Source: Polaribacter filamentus
GTDB lineage: Bacteria; Bacteroidota; Bacteroidia; Flavobacteriales; Flavobacteriaceae
DNA: 64,000 bases
Assembly (NCBI RefSeq): GCF_002943715.1
Contig: NZ_MQUA01000014.1
Coordinates: 372,001 to 436,000 of the forward strand
Reading direction: 5' to 3'
In this document: piece by piece, positions 19,401 through 26,626 of the stretch
How the letters are laid out: every line of letters begins with the position of its first letter
Position numbering within the stretch: position 1 is the stretch's first letter
The notes under the pieces: model-generated
What the model was told of the DNA's origin: nothing
The model's database searches: none
Seen by the model: only the letters and a program-made list of their open reading frames with translations
Position numbers and translations under genes: made by a program

Positions 19401-20092
19401 GAACCATTGGTAAACATTGGATGATGCATAGCAATAATGGTCGTTTTTCCTCTTGATTTTTTAATTAAACCTTCAAACTCATCAAAGAATTTTGTTCTTG
19501 TTTTTATTTCGCATTTATCATTTATAGTTGGGTGGTTGTCCCAATTTGTTAAATACCAATGCGTATCTACAATAATTAAAACGATGTTCTTAGAAATATC
19601 TACGGATTCTAAAGGGCAGCCATTTTGGGGAAAGAAGGATTTCTTTCCTAATGCTTTTTCTACTAATTCTTCTTCTCTTTTTAAGCCATCTAGACCGTTA
19701 TACCAATCATGATTTCCAGGGATAAAAATGGAATTCCCTTTAAATTTTTTCGCAACATCGGTTTGCGCTTCTAACCTTCTTTTTGCTAGTTTATATTTTT
19801 TAGATTTTTTTTTCTTCGGAATTCCCGTCTCATAAACATTGTCACCTAAAAAAATTAAAGTTGACTTTTGAGATACGTTTTTTGTTTTCTTTTTTAAATA
19901 TTTTAAAGCAGGTGAATCTTTTTTTAAAGTTGAATTCCCAGCATCACCAATTAAATAAAAAGTATATTCAATTTCGGCAGTGCTTTCTTTAGGTTCAAAA
20001 AATTGATTTTCAGCAACTTGTAGTTTCATTGTAGCGCAAGCCGAAACCAAGAAAAGGATAGCTAAAAAGAATAATTTTTTAAGTAACTTCAT
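16409..20092 (-). CDS. Calcineurin-like phosphoesterase fused to outer-membrane barrel
   Basis: A 1227-residue lipoprotein (lipobox LVSAC at residue 19). Residues about 45-370 form a metallophosphoesterase domain with IGDAGN, LGDNVYETG, PGNHDWYNG, MHHPMFTNG and SGHDHNLQ, the full set of metal-ligand motifs. The middle part (about 400-800) is a conserved linker region. The C-terminal third (about 880-1227) is a BamA/D15-type beta-barrel with QAASIGGNDGLRGFRNQRF and a terminal Phe. The enzyme would be held at the outer membrane by its own barrel. The substrate is unknown; the fusion is known in Bacteroidota. Confidence 0.88.
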   Translation of the reverse strand: MKLLKKLFFLAILFLVSACATMKLQVAENQFFEPKESTAEIEYTFYLIGDAGNSTLKKDSPALKYLKKKTKNVSQKSTLIFLGDNVYETGIPKKKKSKKYKLAKRRLEAQTDVAKKFKGNSIFIPGNHDWYNGLDGLKREEELVEKALGKKSFFPQNGCPLESVDISKNIVLIIVDTHWYLTNWDNHPTINDKCEIKTRTKFFDEFEGLIKKSRGKTTIIAMHHPMFTNGSHGGKYSFASHMNPLPILGSLKNLIRQTSGLSNTDIQNKKYNALKKRIVTLAQENDKTIFVSGHDHNLQYIIQDNIPQIVSGSGSKTTATKLSGGAKFTYGAQGFAKLDVYKDGSSTVSFHTVKDDKIVYQSQVLSEDEKKNFTTFPLQGITEKKASIYTQEEITKSKLYRYLWGERYRKYFGTKVNAPTVDLDTLFGGLKPVRKGGGHQSKSLRLKDKKGREYVMRALRKNAVQYLQAVAFKDQYIGAQFDDTAAENLLSDVFTGSHPYAPFTIGKLSDAIGLYHTNPVLYYVPKQPSLKQFNDDFGNELYMIEERTDSGHGDKASFGFSDELVSTDDLLKKLNKDEHHVLDEEAYIKARLFDMLIGDWDRHEDQWRWAVFKENNQTIYRPVPRDRDQAFSIFGDGALLHIATKLVPSLRLMRSYKEELKSPKWFNLEPYPLDMFLISMSTKIVWDKQVKLIIDNITDAVIDDAFTEFPDEVKDETIQEIKKKLQGRRHNLQKISDAYFYHINKFQIIRGTQKDDWFEIERLQNGQTKITGYRIINGDKDAIFHQRIYNESETKEIWIYGLDDDDVFVVKGDGRKLIKLRLIGGQNNDIYKVKNGKQVIIYDYKTKKNTFKTKNTRIKLTDDYKTNVYDYKKLKNNQNILTPTIGYNPDDGIKLGFSNTYTVYGFERNPFTTQHTLNASYYFATNGFEFNYASEIANVFGSWNLGVDATFTSPNFAVNYFGFGNNSINLEADDLEEEDYNRVKISKFIAGSFIKWKSDLDAEIKLAINYQTFKVDNTLGRFVSDEFSANNAIFDTQKFINTEASYHFENTDNSAFSTMGMKTELIAGYTSSLNNNGDFGYLIPSISFQHKLIPSGQLVFATKLKSHYTFGNSYQFYQAASIGGNDGLRGFRNQRFTDKNSFYHSSDIRLNLRRFKTSLIPLNVGIFGGFDYGTVWGQQNSTFKNSKFNTSIGGGVFFNAANMISGNISTFNSDEGLRVAFTFGFTF

Positions 20093-20102
20093 AAATGTAA
20101 AA

Positions 20103-20693
20103 TTAACTATTTTTAAATAACTCTAAGTCTTCTTTGGTATCTATATCAAAGAAGTTTGTGGATGATTCCGGACAAACTACTTCGTTTTTTCTTTGGTTGA
20201 TAAACTCTTTTGCGCCTTTATCACCTTTTATCAATAGTAATTCAGGAAAATATTTTTTAGGAAAAATAGCAGGAACTCCTAATTTATTTCCATAGTTAGA
20301 TGCTATAATTATATCCTTATGTTCTTTAAATAAAACAAGTAAGGATTCTAAATAAGCAATTTCAATGGCCGGTTGATCTGCTAATAAAATGTAGATTCCG
20401 TCAAATTTTAACGCCTCTTTTTTAAAATATTGAATCCCAGAAATAATACTAGAACTCAACCCTTTCTCATAGTTTGGGTTCTCAATAAATTGGATATTTT
20501 TTGAAGTGATTTTTGCTTTTATTTTAGCAGCATTTGCTCCTAAAACACAATAAATTTCATCAGAAAAAATACATTTTAATTTCTCTAAAGTGATGTCTAA
20601 AAGTGTTTTATTGTTGATTTTTTCAAGCTGTTTTATGCCATTCATTCTTGACGATTTTCCAGCAGCTAAAACTAATACAGCAATATTTTTCAT
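20103..20693 (-). CDS. Nucleotidyltransferase family protein (MobA/MocA-like)
   Basis: A GT-A-fold nucleotidyltransferase of about 196 residues. The N-terminus VLVLAAGKSSRMNGIKQL is the nucleotide-binding signature, followed by LADQPAI near residue 105. Relatives transfer CMP or GMP to the molybdenum cofactor. The ATG at 20691-20693 (MKNIAVLV) was preferred over an upstream in-frame ATG because it leaves 2 bp after the XdhC stop and begins at the conserved strand. The XdhC neighbour supports a role in molybdopterin cytosine dinucleotide supply for molybdenum hydroxylases. Confidence 0.85.
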   Translation of the reverse strand: MKNIAVLVLAAGKSSRMNGIKQLEKINNKTLLDITLEKLKCIFSDEIYCVLGANAAKIKAKITSKNIQFIENPNYEKGLSSSIISGIQYFKKEALKFDGIYILLADQPAIEIAYLESLLVLFKEHKDIIIASNYGNKLGVPAIFPKKYFPELLLIKGDKGAKEFINQRKNEVVCPESSTNFFDIDTKEDLELFKNS

Positions 20694-20694
20694 T

Positions 20695-21717
20695 TTAAAG
20701 AGTATGAATTTTACCATTGATTTCGCGCAAAGAAAAAGGTTCTTTTTTTCTAATTACAGATAATATTTCGGCAATAATAGAAAGCGCAATTTCTTCTGGA
20801 GTTTGTGCCCCAATATGCAAGCCTGCGGGCGAATAAATAGTTTCTAAAAAATCTTCTGAAATAGCAGGCACAAACTCAAAAAGCTCGTTAAATAACCGTT
20901 CTCTTTTGCTTGGTGCACCTAAAACACCAATATATTTTGGTTGATATTCAGAAAGCTTTACCAAATATTTTAAATCTTGCACATAACTATGATTCATAAT
21001 TACGATGGCAGTATTTTGTTCAATATTAGAAAACTGAATTGTTTCTGGAGTATCTCCAATTACAGAATGTGCTCCGGGAAAATCTGAGAGCTGTTTGCTA
21101 TCTTTTGCAGAAGTAATTACATCAATTTCCCAACCTAAATTCGATGCTATTGTGCACAATTTTACAGCATCATGTTCACCGCCAATGATTATCAATTTAA
21201 AACTTGGTGCTAAAATTTGAGTGAAAATTGCTACATCATTTTTTTGTTGGAGAATGAAAGTTTCAGAAAATACAAATTGCTCCTTATTTTCAAAAGTTAC
21301 AACAGATCTAAAATCACCAAAAGCTTCATCGTCTTTTGTAAAATGACTTTCAATTTTTAAAGATTCTCTGTTTGCATTTGCTTCAGAAAAAGTGTGTATG
21401 AATTCATCAGAAATAAAAAAAGGTTCAATTAAAATGTATAAAACACCTTCGCAACCCAATCTGTAACGACCGTCGTAAGTTATGATTTTTGATTTATTGT
21501 CAGCAAAAACACTTTTTGTTCTATGAATGATTTCTTTTTCAACACATCCACCACTAACGGCACCAACCGAATTTAAATCCTGAGAAATTAACATTCTAAC
21601 ACCCGGTTTTCTATATGAAGAACCATTTAAGTGCACCACAGTTGCCAATACGTTTTTCAATCCTTTTTTTTGATTGATAACAGTTTCATTGATAATTTCT
21701 TTGAGTTCGTGAATCAT
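20695..21717 (-). CDS. XdhC/CoxI family protein
   Basis: A 340-residue XdhC/CoxF-type factor that inserts the sulfurated molybdenum cofactor into xanthine dehydrogenase or CO dehydrogenase-like enzymes. The N-terminal domain shows SSYRKPGVRMLIS and AVSGGCVEKEI. The C-terminal Rossmann domain has LIIIGGEHDAVKL and YIGVLGAPSKRERL, then SPAGLHIGAQTPEEIALSIIAEIL. The MobA-like gene follows by 2 bp. The hydroxylase subunits themselves are not in this window. Confidence 0.92.
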   Translation of the reverse strand: MIHELKEIINETVINQKKGLKNVLATVVHLNGSSYRKPGVRMLISQDLNSVGAVSGGCVEKEIIHRTKSVFADNKSKIITYDGRYRLGCEGVLYILIEPFFISDEFIHTFSEANANRESLKIESHFTKDDEAFGDFRSVVTFENKEQFVFSETFILQQKNDVAIFTQILAPSFKLIIIGGEHDAVKLCTIASNLGWEIDVITSAKDSKQLSDFPGAHSVIGDTPETIQFSNIEQNTAIVIMNHSYVQDLKYLVKLSEYQPKYIGVLGAPSKRERLFNELFEFVPAISEDFLETIYSPAGLHIGAQTPEEIALSIIAEILSVIRKKEPFSLREINGKIHTL

Positions 21718-21835
21718 TGTTGGAAACTAAATTTAGGCTTAAATATAAAGTTTTTAAAGTTATAACTTTTTATAATTCTAACAAAGTGTAATCTAAGTTT
21801 CCATCATTTTTTAACGACAAAGTATCTTTTTAAAC

Positions 21836-22582
21836 TTAAAAATAATAACCGATTGCAAAGTTAAAAACAGGTTCATCAACCCTAAAATCAAGCGGTTGTC
21901 TAACGCTAATGCAGGATCATGAAAAGGAGCCGCCAAATCAAACCGAATTACAAAACCTTGCACATCTACTCGCAAACCAATACCTGTCGCCCATACCTAG
22001 TTTATTTGTAAAGTTAGAAGTAAAATGTGTCTTTCTCTTTAAAATATGGGCTTGCAACAGAGTTCCATACGTTTCCAGCATCCGCAAAAACAGCACCTTT
22101 AAAGAAAGAGTAAATAGGAAAGCGATATTCGATATTTACTTTTAAATGAATATTACCTGTTTTATCAAAAAAAGAACTAGCATTTTGAGTCTTGTTTTTA
22201 TCGTAAGTTCCTAGTCCTAAGGAGCGAATATTAAAGACTCTAACACTATAAGGTCCGCCAGAAAAATCTTCTTTTACAAACGGAACAACATCAGAATTAC
22301 CATAGGCCAAACCATAACCTGCAAACAATCTTGCTGCAATTGTTTGCTCATTTTTTTGATCTCCAAAATTATAATGATTTCTTGCATCAAAATCTGCTTT
22401 TGCATATTCTAAACCTAAAAACTGTTTGGGCCTACCAACCTCTTTTTCTTTTCTTAATAAACTAATTGAATTCCCTGCACATCTATGGTAGATTGCAGGT
22501 AAAATTGACGTGATTTGGCGGAATTCGTCATTTCGTTATGCGTATAAGAAAATGCAAGTCTGCTTAATTCCATTCAATAACT
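21836..22582 (-). pseudogene. TamL/BamA-family outer-membrane protein, decayed C-terminal part
   Basis: The C-terminal ~240 codons of an Omp85-type barrel. Readable blocks are RQFYLQSTIDVQG, FLGLEYAKADFDARNHYNF, FSGGPYSVRVFNIRSLG, FKGAVFADAGNVW and the last strand NFAIGYYF ending in Phe. They lie in different frames, so there are at least three frameshifts, near 22480, 22010 and 21890. The 5' part of the gene is absent: the sequence is cut at the IS30 inverted repeat beginning at 22583 and does not resume beyond the other IS30 end. This is a true pseudogene marking a rearrangement boundary. Confidence 0.85.
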
Positions 22583-22847
22583 TAACGCAACAAATCTAAA
22601 TTTATAGATTTGTAAAATGATAGTAAAAAAACATAGACGACTTACCCTTAAAGAAAGAGTCCAAATTCAGACACTTTTAAAGGAAAAAAAGATGAAGACT
22701 TACATTGCTAAAACTCTCGGTAGAGCACTTTCTACAATCTCAAGAGAAATCAATAAATGGGTACTAGATAACAATGATATTTATGGTGCTGAACTTGCAC
22801 ATTGGAATTCAAAAGATGAGTATGCCAACAAAAGGAATAGAGATAAA
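22583..22847 (+). mobile_element. IS30 family element, left part
   Basis: It begins with TAACGCAACAAAT (22583-22595), whose exact inverse occurs at 35139-35151. The transposase N-terminus (22617-22847, about 77 codons) has the IS30 helix-turn-helix RRLTLKERVQIQTLL and AKTLGRALSTISREI, then NKRNRDKT, where it is cut by the IS982 end at 22848. The catalytic domain is missing here; a C-terminal IS30 fragment lies at 34955-35117. Confidence 0.8.
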
Positions 22848-23735
22848 ACCCGTTGTGCATTATAAATAGTTAAAAAAAGTTATTCATTTGACTATTAAAA
22901 GGCGTATATTTAATTGACAACCAATCGATTAAATACAATGAATAACTTTAGAGCAAATTACAATAAAATTTTAGAAGTCTTAGCCACAATTACAGAAAAG
23001 GAACAATTTTTACGTCAAAACAGGAAACCAAAACTAAAAGACATTGAATTAATCGCTATGAATTTAACAGCAGAATATATGGGTATAGACAGTGAGTGTC
23101 AGTTGTTTCGGGATATTCCAGAATATTTGTTTGCTAAAATAGAGCGATCAGTTTACAATAAACGGAAGCGAAAATTATTTTTTGCCATTGAATTTATAAG
23201 AACTCAACTCTCCAATAAATTCACGGAGTTTGAAAACTATTATGTAGTAGATAGTATGCCTTTGGAGATTGTAAAACTCTCAAGAAGCGGGAGAAGTAAA
23301 GTTTGTAAGGAGTACTTTTATTCAGCCCCAAATAGAGGTTATTGTGCTAGTCAAAACATGCATTATTATGGCTATAAAATACATGCTGTTTGTTCTATTG
23401 ATGGCGTGTTTAAAAGTTTTGATATTAGCAAAGCTTCTGTACATGATATTCATTATTTAAAAGACATTAAAAATCAGTTTAATAACTGTGTGGTTTTAGG
23501 GGACAAAGGATACCTAAGTGCGGACTATCAGTTAGATTTATTTGAGAGTAAACAAATTAAATTAGAAGTTCCAATGCGTAAAAATCAACAGAATTACAAA
23601 AAACAAACGTATATTTTTAGGAAGAAAAGAAAACGAATTGAGACCTTGTTTTCTCAACTTTGTGACCAGTTTAAAATACGGAATAATTATGCAAAAACTT
23701 TTGAAGGTTTTAAGACAAGAATTCTTGGAATAACT
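22848..23735 (+). mobile_element. IS982 element, truncated copy
   Basis: It starts with the same terminal repeat (ACCCGTTGTGCAT) as the complete IS982 at 29617 and matches it nearly base for base to 23735, with at least five single-base differences. The last ~95 bp, including the right terminal repeat, are lost. The transposase frame (from ATG 22938) keeps the DDE catalytic region but runs into foreign sequence and stops at 23759 with a replaced C-terminus of about 12 residues. It interrupts the IS30 transposase. Confidence 0.88.
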
Positions 23736-23755
23736 AATAAATTTGTGACTATTTT

Positions 23756-24589
23756 TTAAGCTACTTTTTTAATAATTCTTCTCAATTTTATTTCCATTTC
23801 CAGAGGAGATAAATATCCTAAACTAGAATGTAACCTTTCTGTATTATACCAATAAATATAGTCTTCAATAGATTCATATAATTGGTTATAAGATGTAAAT
23901 TTAAATCTATATAGCCACTCGTGTTTAATCGTTTTAAAAAAACTTTCAGCTACAGCATTGTCCCAACAATTACCTTTTCTACTCATGCTTTGAGTTATTT
24001 TAAGGTTAAAGTTACAAATTTTTGTCATTTTATTTGATGCATACTGAACACCTCTATCGGAATGAAAAATAAGTTTATTACTAATATTTCTTGTTTTTCT
24101 AGCATCAATCCAAGCTTTCATTACTGTGTTTTGAGTTGTCATATCTTCACTAAGAGACCATCCAACAACCTTTCTATCAGCAAGGTCTATAATTGTTGTT
24201 AAATAATTCCAATCATCATTAACTCGGACATATGTAATGTCAGACACCCATTTCTCTCCTAATTTCAGGCTGTTAAAATCTCTATTTAGCACGTTTTTAG
24301 CGATTAAACATTGATGATTAGAGTCTGTTGTTACTACAAATTTTCTTTTTAAAACACTTCTTAAACCTATTTCTTTCATCAGTAATCCAACATAAGAGCG
24401 GCAGTAAATTAAGCCTTCTTGCTCCAATTTTTTTTGAATCCTATAGCTACCATAAATTTCTCTATTCTCTTTAAATAACACTTTAATTCTTTCTTTTAAA
24501 TGCATTGTAGCTGTTTTTAACAATACAATATCTTTGTTGTTAAACCAATGATAGTAAGCATTTTTACTAACTTTCATTGATTTACACAT
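23756..24589 (-). CDS. IS3 family transposase, OrfB (DDE integrase domain)
   Basis: A 277-residue integrase-type catalytic protein. It has an HTH_21 region near residues 45-100 (REIYGSYRIQKKLEQEG), then the rve domain with DITYV (first Asp), FHSDRGVQYAS (second Asp) and NAVAESFFKTIKHE (Glu and the following Lys). It is produced by a -1 frameshift from orfA at the A AAA AAG heptamer (24670-24676, minus strand): the shifted frame reads KKGGEHLLQERLIRYQ and continues without a stop into this ORF. Confidence 0.92.
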   Translation of the reverse strand: MCKSMKVSKNAYYHWFNNKDIVLLKTATMHLKERIKVLFKENREIYGSYRIQKKLEQEGLIYCRSYVGLLMKEIGLRSVLKRKFVVTTDSNHQCLIAKNVLNRDFNSLKLGEKWVSDITYVRVNDDWNYLTTIIDLADRKVVGWSLSEDMTTQNTVMKAWIDARKTRNISNKLIFHSDRGVQYASNKMTKICNFNLKITQSMSRKGNCWDNAVAESFFKTIKHEWLYRFKFTSYNQLYESIEDYIYWYNTERLHSSLGYLSPLEMEIKLRRIIKKVA

Positions 24590-24636
24590 CTTCTCAACTG
24601 GGTATATATCAACATTCTTTAAGATGAATTGATATC

Positions 24637-24918
24637 TTATAAGTCGCTCTTGGAGAAGATGCTCACCGCCTTTTTTAAAATGTCCCGCTCCATAGTTACA
24701 TTTTTTAATTCTTTGCGAAGGGTTTTAAGTTCTTGTGCTTCAATAGTTAATTCCTTCTTTTTTGAGAAATCTCCAGATTTCAACTTGTATTCACGTTTCC
24801 AACGCCCAACCATACTAAGGCTTAAGCTATAATCCTCACTAACTTGCTTTGTCTTAATTCCTGAATTTAACAGTTCTACAATCATCACTTTAAATTCATT
24901 GTCATATTTTTTTACCAT
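24637..24918 (-). CDS. IS3 family transposase, OrfA (HTH)
   Basis: A 93-residue DNA-binding subunit: MVKKYDNEFKVMIVELL, the helix-turn-helix KTKQVSEDYSLSLSMVGRWKRE, and a leucine-zipper-like coil from about residue 55 ending MERDILKKAVSIF. The frameshift site A AAA AAG sits at codons for LKK near the C-terminus, as in other IS3 elements. Confidence 0.9.
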   Translation of the reverse strand: MVKKYDNEFKVMIVELLNSGIKTKQVSEDYSLSLSMVGRWKREYKLKSGDFSKKKELTIEAQELKTLRKELKNVTMERDILKKAVSIFSKSDL

Positions 24919-24977
24919 AAATCAAATATAAAATTTATAAGCTCATAAAAATCGTCACATCAAAGGTAGACACTCCA

Positions 24978-25240
24978 CCAGTGGTACTTTTTCCTTTTAA
25001 ATAGTCTTTATTTATTAGGATAGAGATCGTATCCCAATCGATAAGGGTGTTTATTTGAGTAAAAAATGTCTTTTTAATTTTTCTTGCTCGTAAATCGCAA
25101 ATGCTATCCGCTAAAGTTGGTTGTTTTTGTATTTTCATACACTAAATTTACCAATTAATATACTTACAATCAAATATTTAACATAGATGATTACGAGTTA
25201 TTTTTGTGCTTTTTATTAGGTACTTCCCTTCAACGGTCTT
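24978..25240 (-). mobile_element. IS5 family element, 5' fragment
   Basis: It matches the right end of the complete IS5 copy at 48540-49816, from CCAGTGG to the terminal repeat CAACGGTCTT. It encodes only the first ~53 transposase codons (MKIQKQPTLADSICDLRA..., ATG at 25138), then unrelated sequence. It is the remnant of an IS5 destroyed by later rearrangement next to the IS3 element. Confidence 0.85.
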
Positions 25241-25568
25241 AAATAGTGCAATAGCGGTTTACTCCTAATTAATATGTATTTACGCCTTATTGGGTTTTAG
25301 GGGTAAAAGAGAGCTATGCGCAGGGAATAGTGTCGTGTATGAAATAAAGCAAGTAAATGTGCCAGCGAGGATGTGCCACCGCAGCCGTATTATTTGCGTT
25401 AAGGACCAATGCGACAAGGGAGTATTTGTAATTATGTCTTTATGTAATTAAATGAAGCGACTGACGAACTCCTTTAATCCAGTAAGAACTTCAAAACCAA
25501 ATGAACTTTGGTGTGCTGAAGTAACTATTTTTAAAACCACAGACCAGATAAAATATTCTATTCATTTC
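25241..25568. other. Non-coding spacer, unrecognised
   Basis: There is no credible ORF on either strand. The composition is more GC-rich than its surroundings around 25310-25420, with several short G-rich and C-rich blocks (TGCCAGCGAGGATGTGCC). It resembles the non-coding repeats that often trail IS or accessory regions in Bacteroidota, but no clear pairing partner was found in the window. Confidence 0.4.
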
Positions 25569-26339
25569 TTAATCGACCACTGTAATATCTATCCCTAAAT
25601 CTATTAATTTTTCTTTAAAATCTGGATCTATTCCGCTATCAGTGATTATTTGATCGATTTCTTCAAGTCCACAAATTCTGCCAAAACCCCTTTTTCCAAA
25701 TTTTGAAGAATCGGCTAGTACAATTATTTTTTGAGCAGCTTTAATCATTTCTTTATTTAAGGAAGCTTCCATCGGGTTTGTGGTAGTTAGCCCGTATTCT
25801 AAATCTATACCATCGACTCCTAGAAATAATTTAGTAAAGGAAAATTCAGCAAGCATTTTTTCGCTAATTGGACCAACAACGGATGATGAACTTCGTCTAA
25901 TAATTCCGCCTAATTGTATTACATCAATGTCTGGGTTTTTTGCTAAAATTAGAGATGTATTTAGTGATGCTGTTAGAACTATTAGGCCCTCAACTGGCTT
26001 TATGTTTTTGGCAAATTCAATTACAGATGTTCCTGAGGCGATAATAATGCTATCGTTTGGTTTTAGAATTAAACCAGCAGCAACTGCAATTCTTATTTTT
26101 TCTTTTCTGTTAATCTTCTCTTTTATGCTAACATGGTGTTCTGTTGTGTATGGATTTGATGGAATTGCTTTTCCGTGAGAGCGAAAAAGTAATTTTTTTT
26201 CTTCTAAAGCTTTTAAGTCTTTTCTTATGGTAACTAATGACACGCCAAATTCTTGACTTAAATCGATGACTTCAACAAAGCCATTTTTTTTAAGTTTCTT
26301 TAAAATTAGTTTGTGACGTTCTGCGATATTTAAAATCAT
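25569..26339 (-). CDS. DeoR/GlpR family transcriptional repressor
   Basis: A 256-residue DeoR-family repressor. The N-terminal winged HTH is seen in ERHKLILKKLKKNGFVEVIDLSQEF and VSLVTIRKDLKALEEKKLLFRSHGKA (residues 7-58). The C-terminal sugar-phosphate sensor domain has DSIIIASGTSVIEF and KLFLGVDGID. It is divergent from glpD across a 287-bp regulatory gap holding palindromic operator-like sites, so control of glpD-glpT by glycerol-3-phosphate is the natural inference. Its own promoter region also contains half of such a site, which suggests autoregulation. Confidence 0.9.
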   Translation of the reverse strand: MILNIAERHKLILKKLKKNGFVEVIDLSQEFGVSLVTIRKDLKALEEKKLLFRSHGKAIPSNPYTTEHHVSIKEKINRKEKIRIAVAAGLILKPNDSIIIASGTSVIEFAKNIKPVEGLIVLTASLNTSLILAKNPDIDVIQLGGIIRRSSSSVVGPISEKMLAEFSFTKLFLGVDGIDLEYGLTTTNPMEASLNKEMIKAAQKIIVLADSSKFGKRGFGRICGLEEIDQIITDSGIDPDFKEKLIDLGIDITVVD

Positions 26340-26359
26340 TCTAAAAATATTTTATTTAA

Positions 26360-26391
26360 CAAATATACGGCATTGTTGATTTGTTGCGAAA
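26360..26391 (-). promoter_or_regulatory. Candidate promoter of the DeoR-type regulator
   Basis: TATATTTG on the minus strand (26360-26367) fits TAnnTTTG, 21 bp upstream of the start codon. At 19 bp spacing a TTTCG sequence (26387-26391) replaces the ideal TTTG; it resembles half of the TTTCGAAA sites upstream of glpD. Confidence 0.5.
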
Positions 26392-26411
26392 TATTTTTCT
26401 TTTAGTTTGTA

Positions 26412-26432
26412 TTTCATCCTTTTAGGATGAAA
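26412..26432. repeat. Perfect inverted repeat in the divergent regulatory gap
   Basis: TTTCATCCT (26412-26420) and AGGATGAAA (26424-26432) form a 9-bp stem with a 3-base loop between the divergent regulator and glpD genes. It could act as a second operator or as an RNA hairpin insulating the two promoters. Confidence 0.55.
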
Positions 26433-26551
26433 ACCTAGTTATTTGTTTAAGCTTGTGATAAGCTACTTTTTTAGCCTATTTTAAATACGGATGCACTTAG
26501 TAATAATAATATAGTCATATTTTTTAAAAAAACATAAAAAAAGACAAAAAA

Positions 26552-26575
26552 ACATTTCGAAATGTTTCGAAATGT
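26552..26575. promoter_or_regulatory. Tandem TTTCGAAA palindromes upstream of glpD (putative operator)
   Basis: A perfect 14-bp palindrome ACATTTCGAAATGT (26552-26565) is followed by ATGTTTCGAAATGT (26562-26575). The two TTTCGAAA cores are exactly 10 bp apart, one helical turn. They lie about 50-75 bp before the glpD start and just upstream of TACATTTA (26579-26586), a near-match to the -7 box, so bound protein would cover the -33 region. DeoR-family operators commonly contain TTTCG or TTCG repeats; the neighbouring DeoR gene is the obvious binder. Confidence 0.6.
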
Positions 26576-26626
26576 TTTACATTTACATTTCATAAAGAAG
26601 ATCTATTGATTAAAATTATTTGAGAT

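Larger units (their letters stand above)
23744..24959 (-). mobile_element. IS3 family element, complete
   Basis: A 1216-bp element with terminal repeats starting TGTGACTATTTTTTA at 23744 and, inverted, TGTGACGATTTTTAT at 24959. It contains orfA and orfB in the usual overlapping arrangement on the minus strand. No matching target duplication is visible: it is flanked by an 8-bp scrap after the truncated IS982 and an 18-bp scrap before an IS5 fragment. Confidence 0.85.
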
